From Ruminococcus flavefaciens (GTDB lineage Bacteria; Bacillota; Clostridia; Oscillospirales; Ruminococcaceae), in the NCBI RefSeq assembly GCF_900119075.1, contig NZ_FPIP01000003.1:248001-312000 (forward strand): DNA of 64,000 nt, read 5' to 3'. Under the pieces are notes generated by a model. The model made no database searches. It saw only the letters and a program-made list of their open reading frames with translations, and was not told the origin of the DNA. Positions within the stretch are counted from its first letter, which is position 1. Each line of letters opens with the position of its first letter. The position numbers and the translations under genes were made by a program. This document shows positions 42,114-50,859 of this stretch, one piece after another.

Positions 42114-44489
42114 TCAAGCACCGTAGACCTTTGAAGCTATATCCACGGTCTGTTTAGCGTCCTTTGCGTAGTAAGTAGCATTTATCTGCTCGGCGTAGGA
42201 AGCCGTGAGAACAGCTCCGCCTACAACGGTCTTGCACTCGGGGTACTTCTCGTTGAGCTGTTTTATAGTCTCTGCCATAGCGCCGAGGGTAGTGGTCATC
42301 AGTGCGGAAAGTCCTACAAGGCTCACCTTGTTTTCGATAGCAGCGTTTACTATGGTCTCGGGCGGTACGTCCTTGCCGAGGTCTATGACCGTGAAGCCGT
42401 AGCTGTCAAGGAGCACCTTGACGATATTCTTGCCGATATCGTGGATATCTCCGTGTACCGTGGCAAGTACCACCTTGCCTTTTGATACGCTCTCGCTGTT
42501 TGCGGCGGAGAGCCTTGTCTTTATGACCTCGAAGCAAGCCTGAGCCGCTTCTGCGGTGAGTATGAGCTGCGGCAGGAATATCTTGCCCTTTTCAAATTTA
42601 GCGCCTGCGTTGTCAAGAGCGGGGATAAGGTAGCCGTTGATTATCTCCATAGGCTCTACGGTGTACATGAGCTCCTCGGCAGCTTTTACAGCCTGATTTT
42701 TCAGTCCGTTTTCAACTGCGTACATTATATCGGGAGCTCCCTTGTCCTGCGCAGGAGCAGGAGCTTTGGGAGCGCTGTCGTCCTGAGCGTATATGCTTAT
42801 GAAATCAGCGGAATTTCGGTCGATTCCTGCAAGGAGACGGTAAGCGCGGACAGCTCCGATTATTCCCTCGATATTGGGGTTGATGATAGGCAGGGTAAGT
42901 CCGCTGTGGAGCGCCATAGTGAGAAATGTACGGGTTATGAGCTCACGGTTGGGCAGACCGAATGAGATATTCGATACGCCGAGAACGGTGTTGAGTCCCA
43001 GCTCTACCTTTACCCTGTGGAGAGCGTTCAGCGTTTCCATAACGCCGTCCTGCTCGGCAGAAGCCGTCAGTGTAAGGCAGTCGATGAAAACGTCCTCCTT
43101 GGGTATGCCGTACTCCATAGCGCGGCGGAGTATTTTCTCCGCAATGGCAAAACGTCCGTCGGCAGTCTTTGGTATGCCTCCCTTGTCGAGAGCAAGTCCC
43201 ACAACAGCCGCGCCGTACTTTTTTACAAGTGGGAGTATAGCCTCTAAGGACTCGTCCTCACCGTTTACGGAGTTTACGATAGGCTTGCCGTTGTAAACTC
43301 GCAGACCTGCTTCAAGCACCTCTGGTATAGTGGAGTCAAGCTGCAATGGCGTGTCGCATACGCTCTGTATAGCCTTTACAGCGGTTATCATCATTTCTTT
43401 TTCGTCGATACCTGGGAGTCCCACGTTTACGTCCAGAATTTCGGCGCCTGCGTGTATCTGCTCGACAGCCTGTCCGAGGATATAGTCCACATCATGGGCG
43501 AGGAGAGCCTCCTTGAAGCGCTTTTTGCCTGTTGGGTTGATACGCTCGCCGATAACTCGGGGCTGATTTATGGTAACGCAGTTCACCGCGGAGCAGGCTA
43601 TGCTTGCGCGGACTATCTTTCGCGTCTGGCGCTCCATGCCCGAAAGAGCCTCTATCATAGCGGAGATATGCTGTGGAGTTGTTCCGCAGCAGCCGCCGAA
43701 TACAGTAACGCCTGCGTTTGCCAGCTTTACTGCGCTTGCGGCGAAATCATCGGGATCGACGTTATATTCATTGGTGACGGGATCGGGAAGTCCTGCGTTG
43801 GGCTTTGCAATAACTGGGAGCGTGGTAAGTGCGCAAATCCTGTCAAGAACAGGGAAGAGCTCCTCGGGACCGAGAGAGCAGTTTACGCCGATAGCGTCCG
43901 CGCCGAGACCTTCCAGCACAGCCACCATACATTCGGGAGAAACGCCCGTAAAGGTTCGCATATTTTCCTCAAAGGTCATTGTGACGAGAACGGGCTTGTC
44001 GGAGTTCTCCTTTGCGGCGAGAACAGCGGCTTTTACCTCGTAAAGGTCGGTCATGGTCTCGATGACGATAACATCGGCATCCCTGCCTGCGAGGACAAGC
44101 TCCTGATAAACGTCGTAGGCTTCCTCGAATTTAAGAGTGCCCGCAGGTTCGAGAAGCTGACCTATAGGTCCCATATCGAGAGCCACAAGAGCGCGTCCTG
44201 CGGCAGCCTTTTTAGCGTTGGCAACGCCTGCGGAGACTACCTCCTCAACGGTATGACCGCTTTTTGCCAGCTTGAAGCGGTTTGCGCCGAAGGTGTTGGC
44301 GTAGATGATATCAGCGCCGCTTTCGACGTACAGGCGGTGTATCTTCATAATAGCCTCGGGATCGGAAATGTTCAGCAGTTCGGGTACGTGCTCGGTCTTG
44401 ATGCCGTGAGCCTGTAACATCGTACCCATTCCGCCGTCAAGGAACACGAAGCTGTTGTTTTCAAGCAGGGAATAGAATTTTTGGGACAT
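42114..44489 (-). CDS. metH: Cobalamin-dependent methionine synthase, lacking the reactivation domain
   Basis: A 791-residue enzyme that moves a methyl group from methyltetrahydrofolate via cobalamin to homocysteine. Domains in order: homocysteine-binding barrel (1-285) with zinc cysteines in GVNCS and GGCCGTT; pterin-binding barrel (about 310-560) with RINPTGKKRF; helical cap and cobalamin domain (about 590-791) with the His ligand in VHGDIHDIGKN. The C-terminal SAM-binding reactivation domain of long MetH enzymes is absent, so a separate reactivation protein is expected. It follows pheA by 12 bases. No SAM or cobalamin riboswitch is visible in front of it. Confidence 0.93.
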   Translation of the reverse strand: MSQKFYSLLENNSFVFLDGGMGTMLQAHGIKTEHVPELLNISDPEAIMKIHRLYVESGADIIYANTFGANRFKLAKSGHTVEEVVSAGVANAKKAAAGRALVALDMGPIGQLLEPAGTLKFEEAYDVYQELVLAGRDADVIVIETMTDLYEVKAAVLAAKENSDKPVLVTMTFEENMRTFTGVSPECMVAVLEGLGADAIGVNCSLGPEELFPVLDRICALTTLPVIAKPNAGLPDPVTNEYNVDPDDFAASAVKLANAGVTVFGGCCGTTPQHISAMIEALSGMERQTRKIVRASIACSAVNCVTINQPRVIGERINPTGKKRFKEALLAHDVDYILGQAVEQIHAGAEILDVNVGLPGIDEKEMMITAVKAIQSVCDTPLQLDSTIPEVLEAGLRVYNGKPIVNSVNGEDESLEAILPLVKKYGAAVVGLALDKGGIPKTADGRFAIAEKILRRAMEYGIPKEDVFIDCLTLTASAEQDGVMETLNALHRVKVELGLNTVLGVSNISFGLPNRELITRTFLTMALHSGLTLPIINPNIEGIIGAVRAYRLLAGIDRNSADFISIYAQDDSAPKAPAPAQDKGAPDIMYAVENGLKNQAVKAAEELMYTVEPMEIINGYLIPALDNAGAKFEKGKIFLPQLILTAEAAQACFEVIKTRLSAANSESVSKGKVVLATVHGDIHDIGKNIVKVLLDSYGFTVIDLGKDVPPETIVNAAIENKVSLVGLSALMTTTLGAMAETIKQLNEKYPECKTVVGGAVLTASYAEQINATYYAKDAKQTVDIASKVYGA

Positions 44490-44501
44490 ATTTATCTCCT
44501 T

Positions 44502-45617
44502 TTATTCGGATTTGAATGTGCCTATGCAGCGGAAGTTGTTGAGATTCTCCTCAAGGTCGCGGAGAACTGCCTTAACGCTGTCGTCCGAGAGCTTTCCGCT
44601 GAAATCGAGGAAGAACATAACGTCGAAGCTTCCGTCACGGATAGGACGGCTCTCGATCCTCAGCAGGTTCATGCCGTTTACGTAGAATTTTGTCAGCAGA
44701 CGGTAAAGACTACCCTCTGTGTGGGGGATAGTGAGCATTACGGAAACTGCGTTCGAATCCTCGGCTACCTGTAAGTCCTTGGAAATAATGATGAACTGGG
44801 TGCGGTTTATGGTGCAGTCCGCGATATCACGGGCGATTATCTCAAGTCCCAGCTTTTCTGCGCATGATGTGGAGCAGATAGCAGCGATAGGCTCGTCGCT
44901 TCTCAGCACCTTTTCCGCAGCCGTAGCGGTATTGCTGTACTCGTGCTTTTTGAGCTTGGTCCTGCTGAGGAACACCTCGCACTGTGAAAGAGCCTGTCTG
45001 TGGGAGTAAACACAGGTGATATCCTCTAATTTAGTGCCTTTTTTAGCGGCGAGACAGTGGTCGATCTCCAGAGTCACCATTTTCACTATGTAGAACGGAT
45101 AATTTGCCATAAGGTCGTAGGTGCTGTCCACAGAGCCTGCGGTGGAGTTCTGAACGGGAAGAACGCCGTAGTCCACCTCTCCTGCCTGTACAGCTCTGAA
45201 TACCTCCTCGAATGAGGGATAGAATGTGAACTCTCTCTTGCCGAAGACTTTTTCGGCAGCAGCCTCGGAATTAGCGCCTGATGTGCCCTGACAGCCTATT
45301 TTCTTTGCTCCTGCAAAATCGGGAGCAGTATAGCTGTAATCATTGGAATCCGAAAGGATAGTGCGGTTCTGGAGAATCTTGCTGATATCCATGATATTGG
45401 TAAAGAGTGCAGATGTGCCGTTTTCAAGCTTTGGGTTATTGGTAAGAGCCTTGATACGGTCGATTATCTCCTGCTCGCGTCCGCCCTGAAATACAGGCAT
45501 TTTGTGCTCCTTCTTGTAGTCGGCAACTCCCTTGCAGAGCTCCATGCGCTTCAAAAAGAGCGCAAGTATCTTGCTGTCGATGTCATCTATGCCGTCTCGA
45601 AGCTGTTTAAGATCCAT
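44502..45617 (-). CDS. pheA: Bifunctional chorismate mutase/prephenate dehydratase
   Basis: A 371-residue P-protein of phenylalanine synthesis. An AroQ chorismate mutase domain (1-85) begins LKQLRDGIDDIDSKIL; the prephenate dehydratase domain (about 100-280) has CQGTSGANSEAA and NRTQF (often TRF); the ACT regulatory domain (about 290-365) has the Phe-binding ESRP motif and GSLYRLL. ATG 45617 follows GGAGG; the open frame upstream runs into a repeat. A promoter lies 180 bases upstream. It probably shares a transcript with metH. Confidence 0.93.
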   Translation of the reverse strand: MDLKQLRDGIDDIDSKILALFLKRMELCKGVADYKKEHKMPVFQGGREQEIIDRIKALTNNPKLENGTSALFTNIMDISKILQNRTILSDSNDYSYTAPDFAGAKKIGCQGTSGANSEAAAEKVFGKREFTFYPSFEEVFRAVQAGEVDYGVLPVQNSTAGSVDSTYDLMANYPFYIVKMVTLEIDHCLAAKKGTKLEDITCVYSHRQALSQCEVFLSRTKLKKHEYSNTATAAEKVLRSDEPIAAICSTSCAEKLGLEIIARDIADCTINRTQFIIISKDLQVAEDSNAVSVMLTIPHTEGSLYRLLTKFYVNGMNLLRIESRPIRDGSFDVMFFLDFSGKLSDDSVKAVLRDLEENLNNFRCIGTFKSE

Positions 45618-45638
45618 ATAAAAAATACCTCCAAAAAA

Positions 45639-45746
45639 GTGAGTAGTGAGTAGAAAGCAGAGAGTAGAATTGCCTGAGTACAGCAAGTTAAGGTGCTGAC
45701 TTGTAATATTTTAAATACTGATTACTATTTTCTACTTACTACTTAC
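45639..45746. repeat. Inverted-repeat element in the pheA leader
   Basis: The left end reads GTGAGTAGTGAGTAGAAAGC and the right end is its imperfect complement, closing TTTCTACTTACTACTTAC, about 26 bases each, enclosing about 55 bases without coding potential. It lies between the pheA promoter and its ribosome binding site, so it is transcribed in the leader and can fold as a long hairpin. Confidence 0.65.
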
Positions 45747-45795
45747 CGGATCTAACGGCGAAGCTGTTAAATCCTCATATTGATATACCTCACAT

Positions 45796-45824
45796 ATTAT
45801 AGCATTTATTTTTGTAGAAATCAA
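45796..45824 (-). promoter_or_regulatory. Sigma-A promoter of pheA-metH
   Basis: On the minus strand TTGATT (45819-45824), 17 bases, TATAAT (45796-45801). The leader to the pheA start is about 170 bases and holds the inverted-repeat element. Confidence 0.78.
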
Positions 45825-45843
45825 TAAAAAACGGATAAATATA

Positions 45844-45873
45844 TTGCAATGGCTACTTGTTTTATGTTATAAT
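45844..45873 (+). promoter_or_regulatory. Sigma-A promoter of the ruv operon
   Basis: TTGCAA (45844-45849), 18 bases, TATAAT (45868-45873) with the extended -10 TG one base upstream. It is divergent from the pheA promoter; the two are 20 bases apart. No clear LexA box is seen around it. Confidence 0.7.
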
Positions 45874-45938
45874 AATACAGTATATAGTGAGTAACTATGA
45901 CCATACGAAACTTTTAACAATTTTTAAGGTAAAAAGCA

Positions 45939-46430
45939 TTGAAAAAAGTCAGAATATTGGGGATAGACCCCGGTTATGCCATAGTCGGATTCGGAGTTCT
46001 GGATTATGACGGCGTAAGGTTCACCCCCATTGAATACGGAGCAGTGCTCACCGAGGCAGGAACGCCATTTCCCGAGCGCCTCAGAGCCATTCACGAGGAT
46101 ATCGAGTTCATATTCAACAAATTCGCTCCCGACTGCATGGCTATCGAGCGGCTCTACTTCACCACCAACCAGAAAACGGCGATAGACGTTGCACAGGCGC
46201 GAGGTATCACCGTATTATCGGCGGCAATGAGGAATATTCCCGTTTCGGAGTATACTCCATTGCAGGTGAAGCAGTCCGTAGTAGGCTACGGAAAGGCTGA
46301 AAAGAAGCAGGTCATGGAGATGACCAAGCAGCTTCTCGGACTTGCACAGATACCCAAGCCCGACGACGCGGCGGACGCTCTTGCAATAGCTATCTGCCAC
46401 GGGCACAGCACCAGATTTGATTTCAGATAA
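45939..46430 (+). CDS. ruvC: Holliday junction resolvase RuvC
   Basis: A 163-residue RNase H-fold nuclease that cuts four-way junctions. Catalytic acidic residues are visible in ILGIDPG (D10), MAIERLYF (E) and PDDAADALAIA (two D). TTG 45939 is the start, 9 bases after AAGG. It ends 13 bases before ruvA. Length is standard. Confidence 0.94.
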   Translation: MKKVRILGIDPGYAIVGFGVLDYDGVRFTPIEYGAVLTEAGTPFPERLRAIHEDIEFIFNKFAPDCMAIERLYFTTNQKTAIDVAQARGITVLSAAMRNIPVSEYTPLQVKQSVVGYGKAEKKQVMEMTKQLLGLAQIPKPDDAADALAIAICHGHSTRFDFR

Positions 46431-46443
46431 AGGAAACAGGACA

Positions 46444-47067
46444 ATGATATACAGTGTAAAAGGCAAGCTCATAGTGAAGGAACTGGGCTTTGCGGTAATA
46501 GAATGCGGCGGTGTTGGCTACGGCTGCAAGACCTCCTACAATACGGTATCACAGCTGGGAGAGCTTGGCAGCGAGGCTATGCTGTACACCTACCTCTACG
46601 TGAGAGAGGACGTGGTGGAGCTTTTCGGCTTTGCCACATTGCAGGAGCTCAACTGCTTCAAGCTGCTCATATCCGTATCGGGCGTAGGTCCGAAGGCGGC
46701 AACGGCTATCCTCTCAGACGTTACTCCCGAGAGATTCGCTCTGTTGGTAGCTTCGGGAGACAGCAAGGCTTTCACCAAGACCAAGGGCATAGGAGCCAAG
46801 ACAGCTCAGCGCCTTGTGCTTGAGCTCAAGGACAAGATATCCTCTGAATCCATAAGCGGCAGCATAAGCAATGACGCTGCGGAGCTTTCGCATATCGCGG
46901 CAGGAGCAGCCTCATCATCTGTAGCAGAGGCTCTCGAAGCACTTATGGTGCTTGGCTATTCTCAGGGCGAGGCAGCACCTATACTCAGTAAGCTTGACCA
47001 GTCCCTGAGCACACAGGACCTCATAAAGGAAACATTAAGACTCATGGCGGCAAAAAATATGCGCTAA
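46444..47067 (+). CDS. ruvA: Holliday junction branch migration protein RuvA
   Basis: A 207-residue protein that tetramerises on the junction and recruits RuvB. Domain I is an OB fold (MIYSVKGKL onward), domain II carries helix-hairpin-helix motifs (SGVGPKAATAILS and TKGIGAKTAQRLVLELKDK), and the C-terminal domain III (about 155-205) binds RuvB. ATG 46444 is chosen because AGGAAACAGGA precedes it; nine further open codons overlap ruvC. Confidence 0.94.
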   Translation: MIYSVKGKLIVKELGFAVIECGGVGYGCKTSYNTVSQLGELGSEAMLYTYLYVREDVVELFGFATLQELNCFKLLISVSGVGPKAATAILSDVTPERFALLVASGDSKAFTKTKGIGAKTAQRLVLELKDKISSESISGSISNDAAELSHIAAGAASSSVAEALEALMVLGYSQGEAAPILSKLDQSLSTQDLIKETLRLMAAKNMR

Positions 47068-47093
47068 ATATATAAGCAAGGAAGGTTATTGTT

Positions 47094-47828
47094 ATGATGA
47101 ATCTTGACGAATTGCTGAAAGCGGCAATAAAGGATCCCTCACAGCGTTCGCTGTTCTTACAGACGCTGATAAAAAGCGATGTCTATGTCATCTGCAAGAA
47201 TCCCGTAAAGCAGGAGCGCGACAGAGCTGAGGGCGGTATCCAGCTGGAGCTTATCACCACCCAGAATCCCGACGGCGATATTTTTATCCCGTTTTTCACA
47301 AGCTATCGTGCGCTTCAGCAGTTTGCAAAGCGCTACGTTGACTGCTACAAGATAAACTGCCTGAGACTTTTCGACCTGATACAGTCCGTATCGGCGGTTC
47401 TCAACCCCAATTCCTACGGCAAGGAGTTCTCGTCACAGGAGATAAAGAGCATACTGATGATTGCCCGAAACCTCAAGATAAAGGCTATCTCCTACAACGA
47501 GGCGGATATAATCAGCTACCGTCCCGTAGAGCACTCCGTAAGCCATATCACAAGGGCTGCAAGCAAGTTCCTTTCCAAGCAGCCTAACGTTGACCGCGCA
47601 TTCATCATGGAGATGATAAAGGGCTGCGAAAAGCCCCAGATACTCATGGTGCTTGATATGATGGGCAGCACAAGAAAGCTCTTCGTGCCGCTGTCAAAGT
47701 ACCTTTCCAAGACCGTAAAGGCAAACGAGCATCTGTGCTTCATCAGCTATGAGCAGGACATGGGCAAGAAGGCGGCTGAGACTGTAGAGCCCTTCTATGT
47801 CCGCAAGAAGAGATTTTTCGAGAAATAA
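47094..47828 (+). CDS. SseB-like protein
   Basis: A 244-residue soluble protein with an N-terminal SseB domain (about 4-125). Key stretches are LLKAAIKDPSQRSLFLQTLI, VYVICKN and IFIPFFTSYRALQQFAKRY; a second related domain follows. SseB-type proteins are common in Clostridia; their role is not established outside the old link to secretion in enterobacteria. It stands between ruvA and ruvB, 26 and 15 bases from them, so it must be co-expressed with the branch-migration machine. Whether it acts with it is unknown. Confidence 0.75.
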   Translation: MMNLDELLKAAIKDPSQRSLFLQTLIKSDVYVICKNPVKQERDRAEGGIQLELITTQNPDGDIFIPFFTSYRALQQFAKRYVDCYKINCLRLFDLIQSVSAVLNPNSYGKEFSSQEIKSILMIARNLKIKAISYNEADIISYRPVEHSVSHITRAASKFLSKQPNVDRAFIMEMIKGCEKPQILMVLDMMGSTRKLFVPLSKYLSKTVKANEHLCFISYEQDMGKKAAETVEPFYVRKKRFFEK

Positions 47829-47843
47829 TTCAGAGGTGTTTTT

Positions 47844-48902
47844 TTGATACAGACAGAGGATATGGAGTTCGCTCCGAGGATAATAACTCCCGAGAATACC
47901 ACGGAGGACAGCGATGTCGAGATAAGTCTCAGACCGCAGACTCTCCACGAGTATATCGGTCAGGACAAGGTCAAGGAAAACCTCGCCATATATATCGAGG
48001 CTGCAAAGCGCAGGAGCGAGCCGCTTGACCATGTGCTGCTGTACGGACCTCCGGGACTGGGAAAGACCACTCTTTCCTCAATAATCGCACATGAGCTGGG
48101 AGTAAACCTCCGCGTTACCACAGGTCCTGCCATTGAAAAGCCGGGAGACCTGGTATCGCTTCTCACCAGCCTTTCCGACAACGACGTACTATTCATAGAC
48201 GAGATACACAGACTGTCCCGTGCGGTAGAGGAGATACTCTACCCTGCACTGGAGGACAGAGTAATAGATATAATCATCGGCAAAGGTCCCTCCGCACGTT
48301 CAATACGCATGGACCTGAAACCCTTTACCCTTATCGGAGCCACCACCAGAGCAGGACAGCTCTCGGCGCCTCTCCGTGACCGTTTCGGCGTTATACAGCG
48401 CTTGGAGCTGTATACCAAGGAGCAGCTCACGGATATCGTCCGCAGGAGCTCCATGATACTGGGGATACCCTGTACCGCAGACGGTGCGGCAGAGATAGCA
48501 GGCAGGGCAAGAGGTACGCCGCGTATAGCGAACCGACTTCTCAAAAGAGTCAGGGACTTTGCAGATGTAATGGGCAACGGACAGATAACACAGGAGATAG
48601 CTTCTATAGCTCTCAGCCGACTGGATATCGACGCATTGGGACTTGACGGTCTTGACAGGCGTATGCTTGAAATGATAATCAAGGGCTACGGCGGCGGACC
48701 TGTCGGACTTGAAACTCTCGCTTCGGCAATAAACGAGGAAAGCGTTACACTTGAGGATATATGCGAGCCTTTCCTCATGCAGCTGGGATTCTTAGGGAGA
48801 ACTCCACGCGGCAGAGTTGCTACCCGTCTTGCTTATGAGCATCTTGGCATAGCAGCTCCCGAGCAGACTGCATCTGCCGATGAGGGGCAGATGAGCTTCT
48901 GA
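47844..48902 (+). CDS. ruvB: Holliday junction helicase RuvB
   Basis: A 352-residue AAA+ motor that drives branch migration with RuvA. Walker A is GPPGLGKTT, Walker [10 protein letters not shown], sensor I GATTRAG, and the arginine finger lies in LRDRFGV; the C-terminal winged helix ends [16 protein letters not shown] 47844 is the likely start behind AGAGGTG; ATG 47862 is possible but has no well-placed site. Ends with a short unstructured tail. Confidence 0.95.
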   Translation: MIQTEDMEFAPRIITPENTTEDSDVEISLRPQTLHEYIGQDKVKENLAIYIEAAKRRSEPLDHVLLYGPPGLGKTTLSSIIAHELGVNLRVTTGPAIEKPGDLVSLLTSLSDNDVLFIDEIHRLSRAVEEILYPALEDRVIDIIIGKGPSARSIRMDLKPFTLIGATTRAGQLSAPLRDRFGVIQRLELYTKEQLTDIVRRSSMILGIPCTADGAAEIAGRARGTPRIANRLLKRVRDFADVMGNGQITQEIASIALSRLDIDALGLDGLDRRMLEMIIKGYGGGPVGLETLASAINEESVTLEDICEPFLMQLGFLGRTPRGRVATRLAYEHLGIAAPEQTASADEGQMSF

Positions 48903-48932
48903 GGCTTCTCTCATTTGGGGAGATGAGTATTT

Positions 48933-49460
48933 ATGTTTGGTCTGGCTTCATGGAAATACAATCTGAAATACAACACAGAACGGGTACAGCAGCCCGAATT
49001 CGGAAAAATGATAAACGGACAGGGCATGGGGCTGGTCTCAAAGCTTCGCTACGGCATTTGTCCCATGAGCTTCAACGGCTGTGAGGTCATAGCAGTGCAT
49101 AATGCTCTGGTTTATCTGAATATGCCGCAGAAGCTTACGGAGGTAGCCTTCTATATGGAACGTTTCCGCCTTCTCATGGGCTTTTTCGGTTGCAATGTGT
49201 ATATGCTGGGCAGGGCTCTGGCGCATTTTGAGGCGCTGTGTCCCCGTATAAAGAGCATTGACGGCGCAGAGGCGTTCATAATCACTTTCTGGACAAAGCA
49301 GCCCTTTCTGTCGTCTATCCATACGGTGTTCTGCGTAAAGACCGCGGGGGGAATAAAGGTCTATAACCGCTACAACAACGTGGATACCACGTATTTATGC
49401 GCAAATGTGGAGGAAATAGCAGGAAAGCGGCCTCCGATAGCCATATACAAGATAAAATAA
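48933..49460 (+). CDS. Putative papain-like (C39-like) cysteine protease or transglutaminase-fold protein
   Basis: A 175-residue protein without signal peptide. It shows a possible catalytic triad: C50 in SFNGCEVIAVHNAL, H130 in SSIHTVFC, and N145 in VYNRYNN. The Cys sits at the start of a helix and the His at the start of a strand, as in C39/papain-like folds. It is set between ruvB (30 bases) and glmM (12 bases), but nothing in either explains it. There is no obvious substrate peptide nearby. I do not recognise a named family; activity is inference from the triad alone. Confidence 0.55.
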   Translation: MFGLASWKYNLKYNTERVQQPEFGKMINGQGMGLVSKLRYGICPMSFNGCEVIAVHNALVYLNMPQKLTEVAFYMERFRLLMGFFGCNVYMLGRALAHFEALCPRIKSIDGAEAFIITFWTKQPFLSSIHTVFCVKTAGGIKVYNRYNNVDTTYLCANVEEIAGKRPPIAIYKIK

Positions 49461-49472
49461 GGAGACTATTCA

Positions 49473-50831
49473 ATGGCAAAATTGTTCGGGACCGACGGTC
49501 CGAGAGGTATTGCGGTGACCGACCTCACCTGCGAGCTTGCCATGCAGACGGGAAGAGCCGCTGCACTGGTGCTTGCGAAAAAGGGCGGCGGAAAAACTAA
49601 AATACTCATCGGCAAGGATACGAGACTATCCTCAGACGCCCTTGAAGCGGCTGTCTGCGCAGGGATATGCTCCGTCGGTGCTGACGCCGAGCTTTTAGGC
49701 GTAGTGCCTACCCCTGCTGTGGCTCACCTCATAGGCACCCACGAGGCAGACGGCGGCATTATGATATCGGGCAGCCATAACAGCGCCGAATTCAACGGCA
49801 TAAAGATATTTTCATCAAAGGGACATAAGATCATGGAGGACGCCGAGGATGAAATAGAGCGCCTTGTGCTTTATGCTCCCGAGGAGATAAAACTCTGCTC
49901 CCATGAAGATGTGGGCAGGGCCATACACTGTGAAAACGCCATAGACGAATACATAAGCTATATAAAGGAGATAATCTCCGACGACCTCAGCGGATTCAAA
50001 GTCGCACTGGACTGCGCAAACGGCTGCGCGGCGTATACCGCCGAGAAGCTGTTTACCTCTCTGGGAGCTGAGGTGCTGGTCATAGCTGACAAGCCCGACG
50101 GGCACAACATAAATAAGGACTGCGGCAGCACACACGTACATCATCTTATGGAGTACGTTGCGGAAAAGGGCTGCGACTGCGGACTTGCCTTTGACGGTGA
50201 CGCAGACCGCTGTATAGCCGTTGACGAGCTGGGACAGCTCATAGACGGCGATAGGCTTATCGCTATATTCGCCCGAAGCATGAAGGCTCAGGGCACTCTC
50301 GATAATGACGCAGCGGTGGTAACTCCCATGAGCTGTCTCGGACTGCGGAAATACGCCGCAGCCAACGATATAAGGCTGGTCAGCTCGGGAGCAGGCATCC
50401 GCTACGTGCTGGAGCGTATGCTGGAGGGCGGCTACAAGCTGGGCGGCGAGCCCAACGGACATATCATCTTCCTTGACGACGCAGGCACAGGTGACGGACA
50501 GCTGGCAGGAGCTCGTTTGCTGAGCATAATGAAGCAAAGCGGCATGAAGCTCAGCGAGCTTGCAGGCGATATGCCTGCATATCCGCAGGTGAAGCTCAAC
50601 GTCAAGATACCTACACACTACAAGGAGCTCTGGAAAAACGAAAGGAACGTTACCGACCTCATCGAGGAGTACGAAAAGGAGCTTGGCAGCGAGGGCAGGA
50701 TACTGGTGCGTGAAAGCGGAAAAGAGCCAATAGTCCGTATAATGACCGAGGGGAAAGACTTCGGGCGCATAAACGACATGGCAGTTGAGATAGCTCAGCG
50801 TATAAAGGAAAGCTGCGCGTTCAGAGCATGA
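49473..50831 (+). CDS. glmM: Phosphoglucosamine mutase
   Basis: A 452-residue alpha-D-phosphohexomutase that turns glucosamine-6-phosphate into glucosamine-1-phosphate for UDP-GlcNAc and cell wall. It opens KLFGTDGPRG, with the phosphoserine loop ISGSHNSAEFNGIK (most relatives read SASHNP), the metal loop DGDADR, and a sugar-binding GGEPNGH. The C-terminal phosphate-binding loop is RESGKEPIVRIM. RBS AAGGAG-type site at normal distance. The departures from the SASHNP consensus keep the catalytic Ser and His. Confidence 0.9.
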   Translation: MAKLFGTDGPRGIAVTDLTCELAMQTGRAAALVLAKKGGGKTKILIGKDTRLSSDALEAAVCAGICSVGADAELLGVVPTPAVAHLIGTHEADGGIMISGSHNSAEFNGIKIFSSKGHKIMEDAEDEIERLVLYAPEEIKLCSHEDVGRAIHCENAIDEYISYIKEIISDDLSGFKVALDCANGCAAYTAEKLFTSLGAEVLVIADKPDGHNINKDCGSTHVHHLMEYVAEKGCDCGLAFDGDADRCIAVDELGQLIDGDRLIAIFARSMKAQGTLDNDAAVVTPMSCLGLRKYAAANDIRLVSSGAGIRYVLERMLEGGYKLGGEPNGHIIFLDDAGTGDGQLAGARLLSIMKQSGMKLSELAGDMPAYPQVKLNVKIPTHYKELWKNERNVTDLIEEYEKELGSEGRILVRESGKEPIVRIMTEGKDFGRINDMAVEIAQRIKESCAFRA

Positions 50832-50859
50832 GCGCGATGAAATATAAGGAGCATTTATT

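Noticed and set aside
43452..44417. Plus-strand open frame of 321 codons opposite metH
   Set aside because: Cysteine- and histidine-rich nonsense composition without motifs; metH on the other strand is certain.
44490..44501. SAM or cobalamin riboswitch ahead of metH
   Set aside because: Only 12 bases separate metH from pheA, so there is no room; nothing similar is seen in the pheA leader either.
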